A DNA stretch of 64,000 bases from Phenylobacterium glaciei. Its GTDB lineage: Bacteria > Pseudomonadota > Alphaproteobacteria > Caulobacterales > Caulobacteraceae. Below, one piece after another: positions 42,988 to 51,779 of this stretch. The notes beneath the pieces were generated by a model. The model saw only the letters and a list, made by a program, of their open reading frames with translations, was not told the DNA's origin and searched no databases. Position 1 is the first letter of the stretch. Every line of letters starts with the position of its first letter. The stretch covers positions 3,435,501 through 3,499,500 of the forward strand of contig NZ_JAGSGD010000001.1 in the NCBI RefSeq assembly GCF_016772415.1. The letters run 5' to 3'. The position numbers and the translations under genes were made by a program.

Positions 42988-43047
42988 GAGCATGATTCAC
43001 GCTTCAGCCGGGACCGCGACGCGGTTCCGTCTAAAACGATCATGCTC
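42988..43047. repeat. Nested palindromic intergenic repeat, element 2
   Basis: A second 60-base element, 13 bases after the first, with perfect outer arms GAGCATGAT (42988-42996) and ATCATGCTC (43039-43047) and an inner ACCGC-GAC-GCGGT hairpin (43013-43025). It has the same length and nested layout as element 1 but a different sequence apart from the GAGC-TGAT frame. It carries one GANTC site (42994-42998). It lies in the 311-base gap before the HTH regulator; the rest of that gap holds no gene. Confidence 0.75.
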
Positions 43048-43148
43048 GAGGGCGAAGTTCCCGGCCGCGCCGTCGCCGCGACCGCCGTGGCGTCCGATTT
43101 AGGAGGCGCAGGCGGGCTGCGGTCGGTTGCGCTCGTCTGCCAGAGAGC

Positions 43149-43176
43149 GTGCAACGGTTGTGCGCCGGGGTTGCAC
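43149..43176 (+). promoter_or_regulatory. Candidate operator ahead of the HTH regulator gene
   Basis: GTGCAAC (43149-43155) and GTTGCAC (43170-43176) are perfect 7-base inverted arms whose centres are 21 bases apart, two helical turns. They lie 51-78 bases before the regulator's ATG. The geometry fits a dimeric or tetrameric HTH protein, perhaps the product of the adjacent gene. Confidence 0.5.
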
Positions 43177-43226
43177 AGCTTGAGCATTACGGGGTCTGAT
43201 GCCGCGAGCGTCATGAGAGGCCCCCT

Positions 43227-44087
43227 ATGCCCGCCAACCCATTCGGCGAGAAACTCGAGCTGGTGTTGAAAGTGTTATCGCTGAGCCGAGGGCGTCTGGC
43301 GGCGGGCCTGAACGTTGACAAGTCGGTGGTCGGCCGATGGGCGAGCGGGGCGGTCACCCCTTCAAAGCACAACCTGGCCCTGCTCACCCACCATATCGCC
43401 GAAAGAATGCCCGGCTTCACCATGCTGGCCTGGGATCGGGACATGGCCGAGTTCGCGACCCTGGTGGGCGCCGACCTGCCGCGGGTCGATGCAACACCTG
43501 TCGAGGGTCTGCCGGTGGCGGGCCTTGCCGAGATCCGAGAGGCGACCCTGGCCCGGGGCGCAGATCTGGAAGGCTTCTTCGAGACGACACGGACCGCGTC
43601 GCGCGCGCCGGGCCTGTTCTTCCATGACCAGTGCCTGGTCCGCCGCCACGACGACAATGGCCTGCTGGAAATCCGGCTGGGCATGGGCGAGATCGTGTTC
43701 ACCGGCTGGGCCTTGCCGGTCCGAAACCATATCTGCTGCATCACCACCGAGGCCCATACCGGCGCGATGACCTTCATCATGCTCAACTGCGGGGTCGTGC
43801 AGCGGCCGATGCGGTTGGACGGGATTGTGCTTGGCGCCGCCGCCGGCGCGCCGCCCGGCCTGGTGGCCACGCCCATCGTCTGCGACCGTGTGGGGGACCT
43901 GAGCGGTGACCGAGACGCCGACGACGCCGCATTCCGCGAGCGACTGGCGCGCAATCCCGTGGCGTCTCAGAACACCGTGCCGCCCGAGGTGGTCGCCCAG
44001 CTGACACGCACCTTCGGCCCCGAGCAACTGGCCCAGGGCGGCGAACTGCAGATGCACTTCCCGTTCCACGTCTCGCTGACGCGCTAG
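43227..44087 (+). CDS. HTH-domain protein (XRE-like) with unknown C-terminal domain
   Basis: A 286-residue putative regulator. Residues 1-60 form a helix-turn-helix of the lambda-repressor type (LSRGRLAAGLNVDKSVVGRW, then ASGAVTPSKHNLALLTHHIA). Residues 90-230 form a mixed alpha/beta region with two cysteines in tandem (NHICCITTEAH) that I cannot assign; it could sense a ligand or oligomerise. GAGAGG lies 6 bases before the ATG. A two-turn palindrome and the nested repeats occupy the upstream gap. It overlaps convergent mutY by 4 bases. Similar proteins occur as paralogues in Caulobacteraceae, as far as I recall, without known targets. Confidence 0.8.
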   Translation: MPANPFGEKLELVLKVLSLSRGRLAAGLNVDKSVVGRWASGAVTPSKHNLALLTHHIAERMPGFTMLAWDRDMAEFATLVGADLPRVDATPVEGLPVAGLAEIREATLARGADLEGFFETTRTASRAPGLFFHDQCLVRRHDDNGLLEIRLGMGEIVFTGWALPVRNHICCITTEAHTGAMTFIMLNCGVVQRPMRLDGIVLGAAAGAPPGLVATPIVCDRVGDLSGDRDADDAAFRERLARNPVASQNTVPPEVVAQLTRTFGPEQLAQGGELQMHFPFHVSLTR

Positions 44088-45130
44088 ATCAGGTTCGACA
44101 ACGCCGCCCGCGCCGCCTTCAGGAACACGCTGGGCAGGCCGTCCAGGTCACGCCGCGGCGACCAGATCACGCCGTCTGCTTCGCCCTCGGCCCGCAGCAG
44201 CGTGAGGGTCAGGGTGAAGTGGGTGAAGCCGTGCTCCACCTCGCCGACATGGCGCCAGTCGGCGGGCGCGGGGGCGGCGGCCTGGGCCTGGGCCTCCGTG
44301 AAGGGCGCGCTGCGCCAGTCGCTGGTGGGCAGGGCCAGCATGCCGCCCAGCAGCCCCTTGGGGGGGCGGCGGACCAGGGCCACAAGGTCGCCCTGGGTCA
44401 AGACATAGGCCACGCCGTGGCGATGCGGCCGGATCGCCTTGGCCGTCTTGTGCGGATAGGTCTCCGGGGCGCCGGTGGCCAGGGCCGCGCAGGCCGACGC
44501 CACCGGACAGCGGTCGCAGAGCGGCGACTTCGGCTTACAGATGGTGGCGCCCAGATCCATCAGGGCCTGGGCCCAGTCGCCGGGGCGATCGTCGCGAACC
44601 AGGGTTTCGGCCAGCCGCTTCAGCTCCGGCTTGGCGTCGGGCAGCGGGGTTTCGACGGCGAACAGGCGCGACACGACGCGCTCGACATTGCCGTCCACGA
44701 CATTGGTCGCCCGGTCGAAGGCGATCGCGGCCACGGCGGCGGCGGTATAGGGGCCCAGGCCCGGGAGGCCGCGCAGTCCCTCCTCGGTGTCCGGGAAAAT
44801 CCCGCCGTGATCCTTGGCCACGGCCCGGGCGCAGGCCAGCAGGTTGCGGGCGCGAGCGTAGTAGCCCAGCCCCGCCCAGGCCGCCATCACCTCGCCGTCG
44901 TCCTCGTTGGCCAGGGCCGTGACCGTGGGCCAGCGGGCGGTGAACTTCAGGAAATAGGGCGTCGCATGCGGCACGGTGGTCTGCTGCAGCATCACCTCCG
45001 ACAGCCAGACCCGGTAGGGGTCCTGGCGCACGCCGGCGCGGCCGTCGGTCGGCCCCACCCGCCAGGCGAGATCGCGCGCCTCCCCGTCGTACCAGGCCAG
45101 CAACTTGGCTCGCAGAGCCTCCGGGTTCAT
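44084..45130 (-). CDS. mutY: A/G-specific adenine glycosylase
   Basis: A 348-residue base-excision enzyme that removes adenine opposite 8-oxoguanine. The catalytic Glu lies in WLSEVMLQQTTVPHATPYF, the helix-hairpin-helix in LRGLPGLGPYTAAAVAAIAF, and the catalytic Asp in NVVDGNVERVVSRL. The [4Fe-4S] cluster is CKPKSPLCDRCPVASAC, and the C-terminal Nudix-like 8-oxoG recognition domain begins at about residue 225. The ATG at 45130 overlaps the MFS stop codon (ATGA). In Caulobacter mutY also lies close to ccrM and smc. Confidence 0.95.
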   Translation of the reverse strand: MNPEALRAKLLAWYDGEARDLAWRVGPTDGRAGVRQDPYRVWLSEVMLQQTTVPHATPYFLKFTARWPTVTALANEDDGEVMAAWAGLGYYARARNLLACARAVAKDHGGIFPDTEEGLRGLPGLGPYTAAAVAAIAFDRATNVVDGNVERVVSRLFAVETPLPDAKPELKRLAETLVRDDRPGDWAQALMDLGATICKPKSPLCDRCPVASACAALATGAPETYPHKTAKAIRPHRHGVAYVLTQGDLVALVRRPPKGLLGGMLALPTSDWRSAPFTEAQAQAAAPAPADWRHVGEVEHGFTHFTLTLTLLRAEGEADGVIWSPRRDLDGLPSVFLKAARAALSNLI

Positions 45131-46395
45131 TCGGCCTGGCGCCTGAGGAAGAGCAGAGCCACCAGGCTGATGACGGCCGCGCCGCTGAGGTAGTAGCCCA
45201 CCGGGACCAGGCCGCCCTTGTCGGCCAGGGCCTGGGCGATCATCGGGGCCAGGCCGCCGCCCAGGATGCCGCCGATGTTGAAGGCCACTGAAGCGCCGGT
45301 GTAGCGGACGCGGGCCGGGAACAGGCCGGGCAGGAAGGCGCCCAGCGGGCCATAGACCAGGCCCATCATGGCGAGGCCCAGCGACAGGAATCCCCAGATC
45401 AGCCACAGCGAGCCCGAACCCATCATCGGGGCCAGCAGGAAGCCGCCCGCCACCGTGGCGATGCAGCCGGCCATCAGCACCCGCCTGGGGCTGGTGGCGT
45501 CAGCCCAGTAGCCGGCGGCGATGATGCCCGCGGCCATGAAGCCGATGGCGCCCAGCTGCACCCCCAGGAACGTCTCGCGGCTATAGCCCAGCTTGGTGGT
45601 CCCGTAGCCGAGGGCGAAGGCCGTCGTCAGGTAGAAGATGGCGAAGCAGCAGACCACGGCGAAGGTGCCGGCGAGCGTCTGCAGCGGGAAGTCGCGCAGC
45701 AGTTCGCCCAGCGGCGCCTTGGCGGGCGGCGCCTCCTTCATGGCCTCTGCGAAGGCCGGAGTCTCGGTGAGCTTCAGCCGCACCCAGAGACCGACCCCCA
45801 CCAGGACGATGCTCAGCAGGAAGGGGATGCGCCAGCCCCAGGCCAGGAACTGTTCAGGGGTCAGCAGCACCCCCAGCAGCAGGAACAGGCCATTGGCGGC
45901 GATGAAGCCCACCGGGGCGCCGAGCTGGGGGAACATGCCGAAGCGGGCGCGCCAGCCGGGCGGCGCATTCTCCACCGCCAGCAGGGCCGCACCGCCCCAC
46001 TCGCCGCCGAGGCCAAAGCCCTGGCCGAACCGCAGGACGCAAAGCAGGAAGGGCGCGACCCAGCCGGCCTGGGCGTAGGTGGGCAGGAAAGCTATGGCGA
46101 GGGTGGATCCTCCCATCAACATCAGCGAGGCCACGAGGGTCGACTTGCGCCCCAGCCGATCGCCGAAGTGGCCGAACACCGCCGCGCCCAGGGGTCTCGC
46201 GAAGAAGGCGAGCGCGAAGGTGGCGTAGGCGCTCATCAGCTGCGCCGATGGAGAGGCCACCGGGAAGAACAGCCTGCCAAACACCAGGGAGGCGGCGGTG
46301 GCGTAGATGTAGAAGTCGTAGAACTCGACCGCCGTCCCCACCAGGCTGGCGGCCAGGATACGGCGGTGCGAGGCCGCGGGCTTGCTGTCGGACAT
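45127..46395 (-). CDS. MFS transporter, metabolite:H+ symporter (MHS) family
   Basis: A 422-residue permease with 12 helices. The MHS hallmark AASLVGTAVEFYDFYIYATA is in helix 1, followed by PLGAAVFGHFGDRLGRKSTL (motif A), RFGQGFGLGGEWGGAALLAV in helix 4, and ENAPPGWRARFGMFPQLGAP. MHS members import organic acids, betaine, shikimate or 4-methyl-aromatic acids. The ATG at 46395 has GGGGAG upstream. It overlaps mutY by 4 bases, which is probably incidental coupling. Confidence 0.93.
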   Translation of the reverse strand: MSDSKPAASHRRILAASLVGTAVEFYDFYIYATAASLVFGRLFFPVASPSAQLMSAYATFALAFFARPLGAAVFGHFGDRLGRKSTLVASLMLMGGSTLAIAFLPTYAQAGWVAPFLLCVLRFGQGFGLGGEWGGAALLAVENAPPGWRARFGMFPQLGAPVGFIAANGLFLLLGVLLTPEQFLAWGWRIPFLLSIVLVGVGLWVRLKLTETPAFAEAMKEAPPAKAPLGELLRDFPLQTLAGTFAVVCCFAIFYLTTAFALGYGTTKLGYSRETFLGVQLGAIGFMAAGIIAAGYWADATSPRRVLMAGCIATVAGGFLLAPMMGSGSLWLIWGFLSLGLAMMGLVYGPLGAFLPGLFPARVRYTGASVAFNIGGILGGGLAPMIAQALADKGGLVPVGYYLSGAAVISLVALLFLRRQAE

Positions 46396-46446
46396 GGTGG
46401 CTCCCCGGCTGTCGCGGTGGTGATTGGAACCTGAGGGCGGGGGCGT

Positions 46447-46467
46447 CAAGGCGAAGACCTCGCCTTG
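46447..46467. promoter_or_regulatory. Inverted repeat between the MHS and dciA starts
   Basis: Perfect 8-base arms CAAGGCGA (46447-46454) and TCGCCTTG (46460-46467) with a 5-base centre, in the 107-base gap between two divergent starts (46395 and 46503). It could be an operator for the transporter gene or an mRNA hairpin in the dciA leader. Confidence 0.45.
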
Positions 46468-46502
46468 CCCTCCGCCGCTACGCAGGGGCGGAAAAGGATT
46501 GT

Positions 46503-47066
46503 ATGCTGCGCCCCATGTCCAAGCGTCCCCTGCCCACCTCTGCGGAGGCGGCCTTCATCCTGTCGCGCAAGCGGACGCGGCCGCAGCGACGGCCGCCGCC
46601 GGCCGCCGGACGGGGCCTGTCCAAGCTGCTGAAGGACCTGGACGCCCGCTTCGGCCAGGGGCCGGGCGCGCTGCAGGCCCGCTGGAAGGAGATCGTCGGC
46701 GAGCAGATCGCCAAGCGCACCGAGCCGGTGAAGCTTTCAAAGGTGAAGGCCGGAGAGCCCGCGGCCCTGGAGATCCGGGTGGCCGGCGCCGCCGCGGCCC
46801 TGATCCAGCATCAGGCGCCGGAGATCGTGGCTCGCGTGAACCTGTTCCTGGGGACCGGGGCGGTGAATAAGCTACGCATCGTCCAGGGCCCCCTGCGCAA
46901 TGTGAACCCCGAGACGGTGCGGCCCGTGCGCCGTCCCCTGCCCCCGCTGGACGCCGCCAAGGAGGCCGAGTTGGCCGCCAGCCTGGCCGCCGAGCCGGAC
47001 GGCCCTCTGAAGGCCGCATTGCTGAGCTTGGGTCGGGGCGTGTTGCGCGATCGCCGCACCCGTTGA
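46503..47066 (+). CDS. dciA: DUF721 protein DciA, replicative helicase loader/regulator
   Basis: A 187-residue protein with a DUF721/DciA domain at about residues 45-125: RGLSKLLKDLDARFGQGPGA, LQARWKEIVGEQIAKRTEPV, ALEIRVAGAAAALIQHQAPE and NKLRIVQGP. The N-terminal 30 residues are basic and Pro-rich, as in other alphaproteobacterial DciA proteins. DciA interacts with DnaB helicase in bacteria lacking DnaC. I chose ATG 46503 because AAGGA lies 4-5 bases upstream; the ATG at 46515 has none. The gene precedes the DsbA-like gene and smc, a conserved neighbourhood. Confidence 0.88.
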   Translation: MLRPMSKRPLPTSAEAAFILSRKRTRPQRRPPPAAGRGLSKLLKDLDARFGQGPGALQARWKEIVGEQIAKRTEPVKLSKVKAGEPAALEIRVAGAAAALIQHQAPEIVARVNLFLGTGAVNKLRIVQGPLRNVNPETVRPVRRPLPPLDAAKEAELAASLAAEPDGPLKAALLSLGRGVLRDRRTR

Positions 47067-47130
47067 CTTTGCCCCCGGCCTGGGGGGAATCGCGCTTTAA
47101 TCTTTCCTTCGGAATTCCGTAGAGGGTCCA

Positions 47131-47748
47131 ATGCCGAACTTCAGCCGTCGCCTCCTCGTCGTCGCCGCCATGAGCCTGCTCGCCCTGGCCGGCTGTTCCA
47201 AGGGGGGAGCGAAGACCGACGCCGCCGACATGACCCTGGGCGACGCCAAGGCGCCGATCCAGATCACCGAGTACGCCTCGGCTTCCTGCGTCCACTGCGC
47301 CAAGTTCAACAACGAGGTCTTCCCGGCCTTCAAGGCGAAATACATCGACACCGGTAAGGTCCACTACACCTTCCGCGAGTTCCTGACCCCGCCGGTCGAG
47401 GTGGCCGCCGCCGCCTTCCTCACCGCCCGTTGCGCCGGCAAGGACAAGTACTTCAGCGTCCTCGACGCCGTCTTCCACGCCCAGGAAGAGATGTTCACCA
47501 CCGGCGACATGCGCGGCGTCCTGCTCCGCGTGGCCCAGTCCTCGGGCATGACCGAGAAGCAGTTCAACGCCTGCATCACCGATGAAGAGGCGCTCAAGGC
47601 CCTGAACGCCCGCGTCGACAAGGCGAGCAAGGAAGAGAAGATCACCTCGACCCCCACCTTCCAGATCAACGGCAAGACCTTCAAGGAAGGCGAGGCCACC
47701 CTGGCCGAGTTCGACGCCGCCATCGCCGCCGCCCAAGCCAAGAAGTAG
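47131..47748 (+). CDS. DsbA-family thioredoxin-fold lipoprotein
   Basis: A 205-residue protein with an N-terminal lipoprotein signal: the lipobox LAGC places the lipidated Cys at residue 22. The thioredoxin fold carries the active-site CVHC at 53-56 in YASASCVHCAKFN, and the cis-Pro loop is TSTPTFQINGKTF. It resembles the DsbA/BdbD (thioredoxin_4) group, oxidising or isomerising disulfides in the periplasm. CVHC differs from DsbA's CPHC, so the redox potential may be lower. It lies 18 bases upstream of smc, an arrangement conserved in Caulobacterales. Confidence 0.9.
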   Translation: MPNFSRRLLVVAAMSLLALAGCSKGGAKTDAADMTLGDAKAPIQITEYASASCVHCAKFNNEVFPAFKAKYIDTGKVHYTFREFLTPPVEVAAAAFLTARCAGKDKYFSVLDAVFHAQEEMFTTGDMRGVLLRVAQSSGMTEKQFNACITDEEALKALNARVDKASKEEKITSTPTFQINGKTFKEGEATLAEFDAAIAAAQAKK

Positions 47749-47766
47749 GAAGGGCCCCGCACTCAA

Positions 47767-50700
47767 GTGCACTTCCAGCGGCTTCGCCTTTCGGGCTTCA
47801 AGTCCTTCGTCGATGCGACCGAGTTCCGCATCGAGCCCGGAGTCACGGGCATCGTCGGACCCAACGGCTGCGGCAAGTCGAACCTGCTCGAGGCCCTGCG
47901 CTGGGTGATGGGGGCCAACTCCGCCAAGGCCATGCGGGCCGGCGGGATGGACGATGTGATCTTCGCCGGCTCGGGCGGGCGCGCCTCGCGCAACCACGCC
48001 GAGGTGACGCTGACCATCGACAACGCCGACCGTCGCGCGCCCGCCGCCTTCAACGACCATCCGGTCCTGGAGGTGGTGCGCCGCATCGACAAGGGCGAGG
48101 GCTCCACCTACCGGATCAACGGCCGTGAGGTGCGCGCCCGCGACGTGCAGCTGCTCTTTGCAGATGCGTCAACGGGCTCGAATTCTCCGGCCCTGGTGCG
48201 CCAGGGGCAGATTTCCGAGCTGATCGCCGCCAAGCCGCAGAACCGGCGGATGATCCTGGAGGAGGCCGCCGGCGTCTCGGGCCTGCACACGCGGCGCCAT
48301 GAGGCCGAGCTGCGCCTGCGGGCGGCGGAGACGAACCTCACCCGGCTGGAGGACGTCGCCAAGGAGCTGGAGAGCACGCTGAACCGGCTGAAGCGCGAGG
48401 CCCGGCAGGCCGACCGCTACAAGAAGATGTCGGCGGAGATTCGCGCCCTGCAGGGCGCGGTGCTCTACGCCCGCTGGAACGAGGCGCGCGGCGCCGCCGA
48501 ACGACTGCAGGCCGAGGCTTCCGAAGCCATCCGCGCCGTGGAAGAGACCGCCCGCGAGGCCGCCGGGGCCACCACGCGGGCCGCCGCCGCCGAGGAACAG
48601 ATCAAGCCGCTCCGCGAGGCCGAGACCATCGCCGCCGCGGTCCTGCACCGCCTGGCCATCGACCGCGACCGCCTGGAGCGGGAGGGTGAGGCCTTGGCCG
48701 CCGAGGTGGAGCGCCTGACCGGCGACGTCTCGCGCATCGACGCCGACCGCGCACGAGAGACGCAGATGGTGGAGGACGCCCAGCTGGCGCTGGCCCGCAT
48801 GGCCGGCGACCTCGAGGCCCTGGAGGCCGCCATCGCCGCGGCGCCGGAACGCGCCCCCGAACTTGAGGCCGCCGCCAGGGCCGCCGACGCCGCCCGCGTC
48901 GAGGCCGACGCGGCGGTCGAGGCCCTGGCCGCCCAGGCCGCCGCCGACGAAGCCCGCCGCCGGGCCGGCGCCGCCCGCGTGGAGGAAGCCCAGGGCCGGG
49001 TCAACCGCACCCGACGGGCGCTGGATCAGGCCAAACACGAACGCGAACAGATCGGCCCCGCGGTCAATCCCCAGGCGGCTGAGGCCAGGACCGAACTGGA
49101 GCGGGCCGAGGCGACGCTCACCGCCCTGCGCGTGGCCCTGGAGGCAGCCGAGGACGAACGCACCAAGGCCCAGGAGGCCGAGCTCGCCTCGCGCGAGGCC
49201 GCCCGCAAGACCGACGAACAGCTGGGCCGCCTGACCGCCGAGGCCCGCGCCCTGGCCGGCATCGTCGCCCAGCAGAAGCGCGGCGGCTTCACCCCGGCCC
49301 TCGACGAGGTTTCCCCCGACCGGGGCTATGAGCAGGCCCTGGCCGCCGCGCTTGGCGACGACCTGGACGCGGCCCTGGATCCCAAGGCGCCGGCCTTCTG
49401 GGGCGGCCGCGACGCCCAGGCGCCAACCTGGCCTGAGGGCGCGACTCCGCTCGGTCCGCTGGTGAAGGCGCCGGGGGCCCTGGGCGCGCGGCTGGCCTAT
49501 GTGGCGCTTGTCGCCCGCGCTGACGGCGACCGCCTGCAATTGGCCCTGCAACCCGGGATGCGGCTGGTCTCCAGGGAAGGCGACCTCTGGCGCTGGGATG
49601 GGTTCACCGCCCGCGCCGATGCGCCCAAGCCCGCCGCGATCCGGATGGAGCAGAAGACCCGGCTGGGCGAGATCGAGGCCGAGATCGAGACCCTCGAACC
49701 CAGGGCCAAGGCCGCCCGCGAAATCCAGGCGGCCGCCAACGCCCGGGTCCGCGCCGCCGACGAGACCCTGCGCGAGGCGCGCCGCCAGCCCCAGGGCGCC
49801 GAGCAGAAGGTGGCGGCCGCTCGGGCCGTGCTGGAAAAGCTGGACCGCGAGGCGACCCGCCGCGAGGCCCACGCCCAGTCCCTGGACGACGTCATCCGCC
49901 GCTTCGAGGCCGAGTTGGCCGACACCGAATCGATCCTGCGGGTCGCGCAATCAGAATCGGCCGAGGACACCGCCGTCGGCGACCTGAGCGCCAAGCTGGC
50001 CGCCGCTCGCGCCGCCGCCGGTCCCGCCCGCGAGGCCGCCGCCGAGGCCCGCAGCGCCATGGAGATCGAGGCCCGCGAGCGCGAGGGGCGGGCGCGCCGA
50101 CTGGAAAACCTGACCCGCGACCGAGACGACTGGACTCGCCGAGCTCAAGGGGCCGCCAAGCGCCTGGATCACCTGGAAGAGGCGCGGACCAAGGCCAAGG
50201 GTTTGCTGGACCGGGCCAACGACGCGCCTGCCACCCATCAGGACCGCTTCGAGAAGCTGCTGGACGAACTGGCCACGGCCGAGGCCCGCCGGGCCAAGAG
50301 CAGCGATGCGCTCGCCCAGGCCGAAGGCGCGCGGGCCGAGGCCGATCGCGCGGTCCGGGCCAGCGACGCCGCCGCGAGCCAGGCCCGCGAGCTTCGCGCC
50401 AGCCTGTCGGCGAAGCTGGAGGCCGCCGCCGAGCGCCTGGCCGAGATCACCACCCAGATCCGCGAGACGGCGCGTGTAGAGCCCGCCGACCTGGCCCAGA
50501 GCCTGGCCGACGCCGCCATCGCCATCCCCGGCGACGCGGGCGGAATGGAGGCTCACCTCTTCAACCTGGAGCGCCAACGCGACGCCATTGGCCCCGTGAA
50601 CCTGCGGGCCGAGGAAGAGGCCGCCGAACACGCCAGCCGCCTGGAGACCATGCAGGCCGAGCGCCTGGATCTGACCGGCGCCATCGGCAAGCTGCGCCAG

Positions 50701-51210
50701 GGAATCGACGAACTGAACGGCGAGGGCCGCGAGCGCCTGGTGGCCGCCTTCGAGGTCATCAATGAGCACTTCAAGGCCCTGTTCGAGACCCTGTTCGAGG
50801 GCGGCGTCGCCGAACTGCGGCTCGTGGAAAGCGACGATCCGCTGGAGGCGGGGCTGGAAATCTTCGCCTGCCCGCCCGGCAAGCGCATGGCCACCATGAG
50901 CCTGATGAGCGGCGGCGAGCAGGCCCTGACCGCCGCGGCCCTGATCTTCGCGGTCTTCCTGGCCAACCCCGCCCCCATCTGCGTGCTGGACGAGGTGGAC
51001 GCGCCCCTGGACGACGCCAATGTCGACCGCTTCTGCAACCTGCTGGACGAGATGCGGCGGCGCACCGAGACGCGCTTCATCGCCATCACCCACAACCCTG
51101 TGACCATGGCCCGCATGGACCGGCTGTTCGGCGTCACCATGGCCGAGCGCGGCGTCAGCCAGCTCGTCTCGGTCGACCTTCGCCAGGCCGAGGCCATGGC
51201 GGCGCAGTAG
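47767..51210 (+). CDS. smc: Chromosome segregation protein SMC
   Basis: A 1147-residue condensin ATPase that folds and segregates the chromosome with ScpA/ScpB. The Walker A motif GPNGCGKSN is at 31-39, the Q-loop region is [14 protein letters not shown], and coiled coils run from about 160-480 and 640-980. A hinge (about 490-600, [20 protein letters not shown]) separates them. The ABC signature is [11 protein letters not shown], and Walker B is [15 protein letters not shown] near residue 1075. The GTG start at 47767 fits the family N-terminus [16 protein letters not shown]. The coiled coils are very Ala/Arg-rich, which creates long antisense frames that are not genes. Confidence 0.97.
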   Translation: MHFQRLRLSGFKSFVDATEFRIEPGVTGIVGPNGCGKSNLLEALRWVMGANSAKAMRAGGMDDVIFAGSGGRASRNHAEVTLTIDNADRRAPAAFNDHPVLEVVRRIDKGEGSTYRINGREVRARDVQLLFADASTGSNSPALVRQGQISELIAAKPQNRRMILEEAAGVSGLHTRRHEAELRLRAAETNLTRLEDVAKELESTLNRLKREARQADRYKKMSAEIRALQGAVLYARWNEARGAAERLQAEASEAIRAVEETAREAAGATTRAAAAEEQIKPLREAETIAAAVLHRLAIDRDRLEREGEALAAEVERLTGDVSRIDADRARETQMVEDAQLALARMAGDLEALEAAIAAAPERAPELEAAARAADAARVEADAAVEALAAQAAADEARRRAGAARVEEAQGRVNRTRRALDQAKHEREQIGPAVNPQAAEARTELERAEATLTALRVALEAAEDERTKAQEAELASREAARKTDEQLGRLTAEARALAGIVAQQKRGGFTPALDEVSPDRGYEQALAAALGDDLDAALDPKAPAFWGGRDAQAPTWPEGATPLGPLVKAPGALGARLAYVALVARADGDRLQLALQPGMRLVSREGDLWRWDGFTARADAPKPAAIRMEQKTRLGEIEAEIETLEPRAKAAREIQAAANARVRAADETLREARRQPQGAEQKVAAARAVLEKLDREATRREAHAQSLDDVIRRFEAELADTESILRVAQSESAEDTAVGDLSAKLAAARAAAGPAREAAAEARSAMEIEAREREGRARRLENLTRDRDDWTRRAQGAAKRLDHLEEARTKAKGLLDRANDAPATHQDRFEKLLDELATAEARRAKSSDALAQAEGARAEADRAVRASDAAASQARELRASLSAKLEAAAERLAEITTQIRETARVEPADLAQSLADAAIAIPGDAGGMEAHLFNLERQRDAIGPVNLRAEEEAAEHASRLETMQAERLDLTGAIGKLRQGIDELNGEGRERLVAAFEVINEHFKALFETLFEGGVAELRLVESDDPLEAGLEIFACPPGKRMATMSLMSGGEQALTAAALIFAVFLANPAPICVLDEVDAPLDDANVDRFCNLLDEMRRRTETRFIAITHNPVTMARMDRLFGVTMAERGVSQLVSVDLRQAEAMAAQ

Positions 51211-51296
51211 CGCTCGCGCCCGAACAGGGACAGGAAGAGCCTCGGGATACTCCACCGTCAGGAGTCGCGGACGAGGCCGTTTGCCGCGGGTCGAAA

Positions 51297-51319
51297 AGCT
51301 GATAGAAATCAGGCTCTTA
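51297..51319 (+). terminator. Possible weak terminator after smc
   Basis: An 8-bp stem AGCTTGAT/ATCAGGCT (51297-51304 with 51309-51316, one G-T pair, loop AGAA) is followed by CTTAAATAAC. The T tract is poor, so termination is doubtful. It lies 20 bases before the atp promoter. Confidence 0.3.
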
Positions 51320-51338
51320 AATAACAGTTTCCCGACCT

Positions 51339-51365
51339 TGACGCACTGCACCCGGCTCTATAGGT
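51339..51365 (+). promoter_or_regulatory. Promoter of the F0 ATP synthase operon
   Basis: TTGACGC (51339-51345) and GCTCTATA (51356-51363) match the Caulobacter sigma-70 consensus TTGaCgS-N10-14-GCTANAWC, with 12 bases between TTGAC and GCT. It lies about 60 bases before the first gene of the operon and is the best promoter match in the window. Confidence 0.65.
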
Positions 51366-51425
51366 TCCGCCGCGACCTGGCCGGGCCGCGGACAGTTGTC
51401 GCGGTCCCTTTAAAGACCTGAAGCA

Positions 51426-51779
51426 ATGCCGCAGCCGGACGACTCGAACGAAGAGGCCATCAAGCGCCTCGACGAACGGCTCGACGCCTTCGAGACCGCG
51501 ACCAAGCGGGGCCCCCACAAGGCCTCAAGCGAGGCCGCGATGGGCGAAGGCTATCGCCTCCTCGGAGGGGTGATCGGCGGGGTCTTGGGGGGCTTGGGGT
51601 TCGGGTGGTTGTTCGACCACTTCCTGCACACCACGCCCTGGGGAATGGTCGCCGGCTTGATGCTGGGAACCGCCCTGTCGGCCTATAACGCCTACACGTC
51701 CGCGAACCGGACTGCGGCGAAACTGAATGCCCCGGCGCCGCCGGTCGTGCGTAACGAGGATGAGGACTTGAACCGCTAA
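51426..51779 (+). CDS. atpI: ATP synthase accessory protein I (AtpI)
   Basis: A 117-residue small membrane protein. The charged N-terminus EEAIKRLDERLDAFETATKR precedes two transmembrane helices (LLGGVIGGVLGGLGFGWLFD and WGMVAGLMLGTALSAYNAYT), the standard AtpZ/AtpI layout in alphaproteobacteria. AtpI helps c-ring assembly and may carry Mg2+. It is the first gene of the atpI-B-E-F'-F operon and overlaps atpB by one base (TAATG). Confidence 0.92.
   Translation: MPQPDDSNEEAIKRLDERLDAFETATKRGPHKASSEAAMGEGYRLLGGVIGGVLGGLGFGWLFDHFLHTTPWGMVAGLMLGTALSAYNAYTSANRTAAKLNAPAPPVVRNEDEDLNR

Noticed and set aside
42915..43226. A short coding gene at 43042-43269 in the gap before the HTH gene
   Set aside because: The 75-codon frame starts inside repeat element 2 and runs into the HTH gene; no ribosome-binding site or motif supports it.
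51309..51317. ATCAGGCTC after smc as another copy of intergenic repeat element 1
   Set aside because: It matches only the 9-base outer arm; the inner hairpin and the left arm are not present, so it is not a full copy.
49951..51351. Long minus-strand frame over the 3' half of smc
   Set aside because: Antisense to SMC coiled-coil codons; composition is Gly/Leu/Gln-rich without family similarity.
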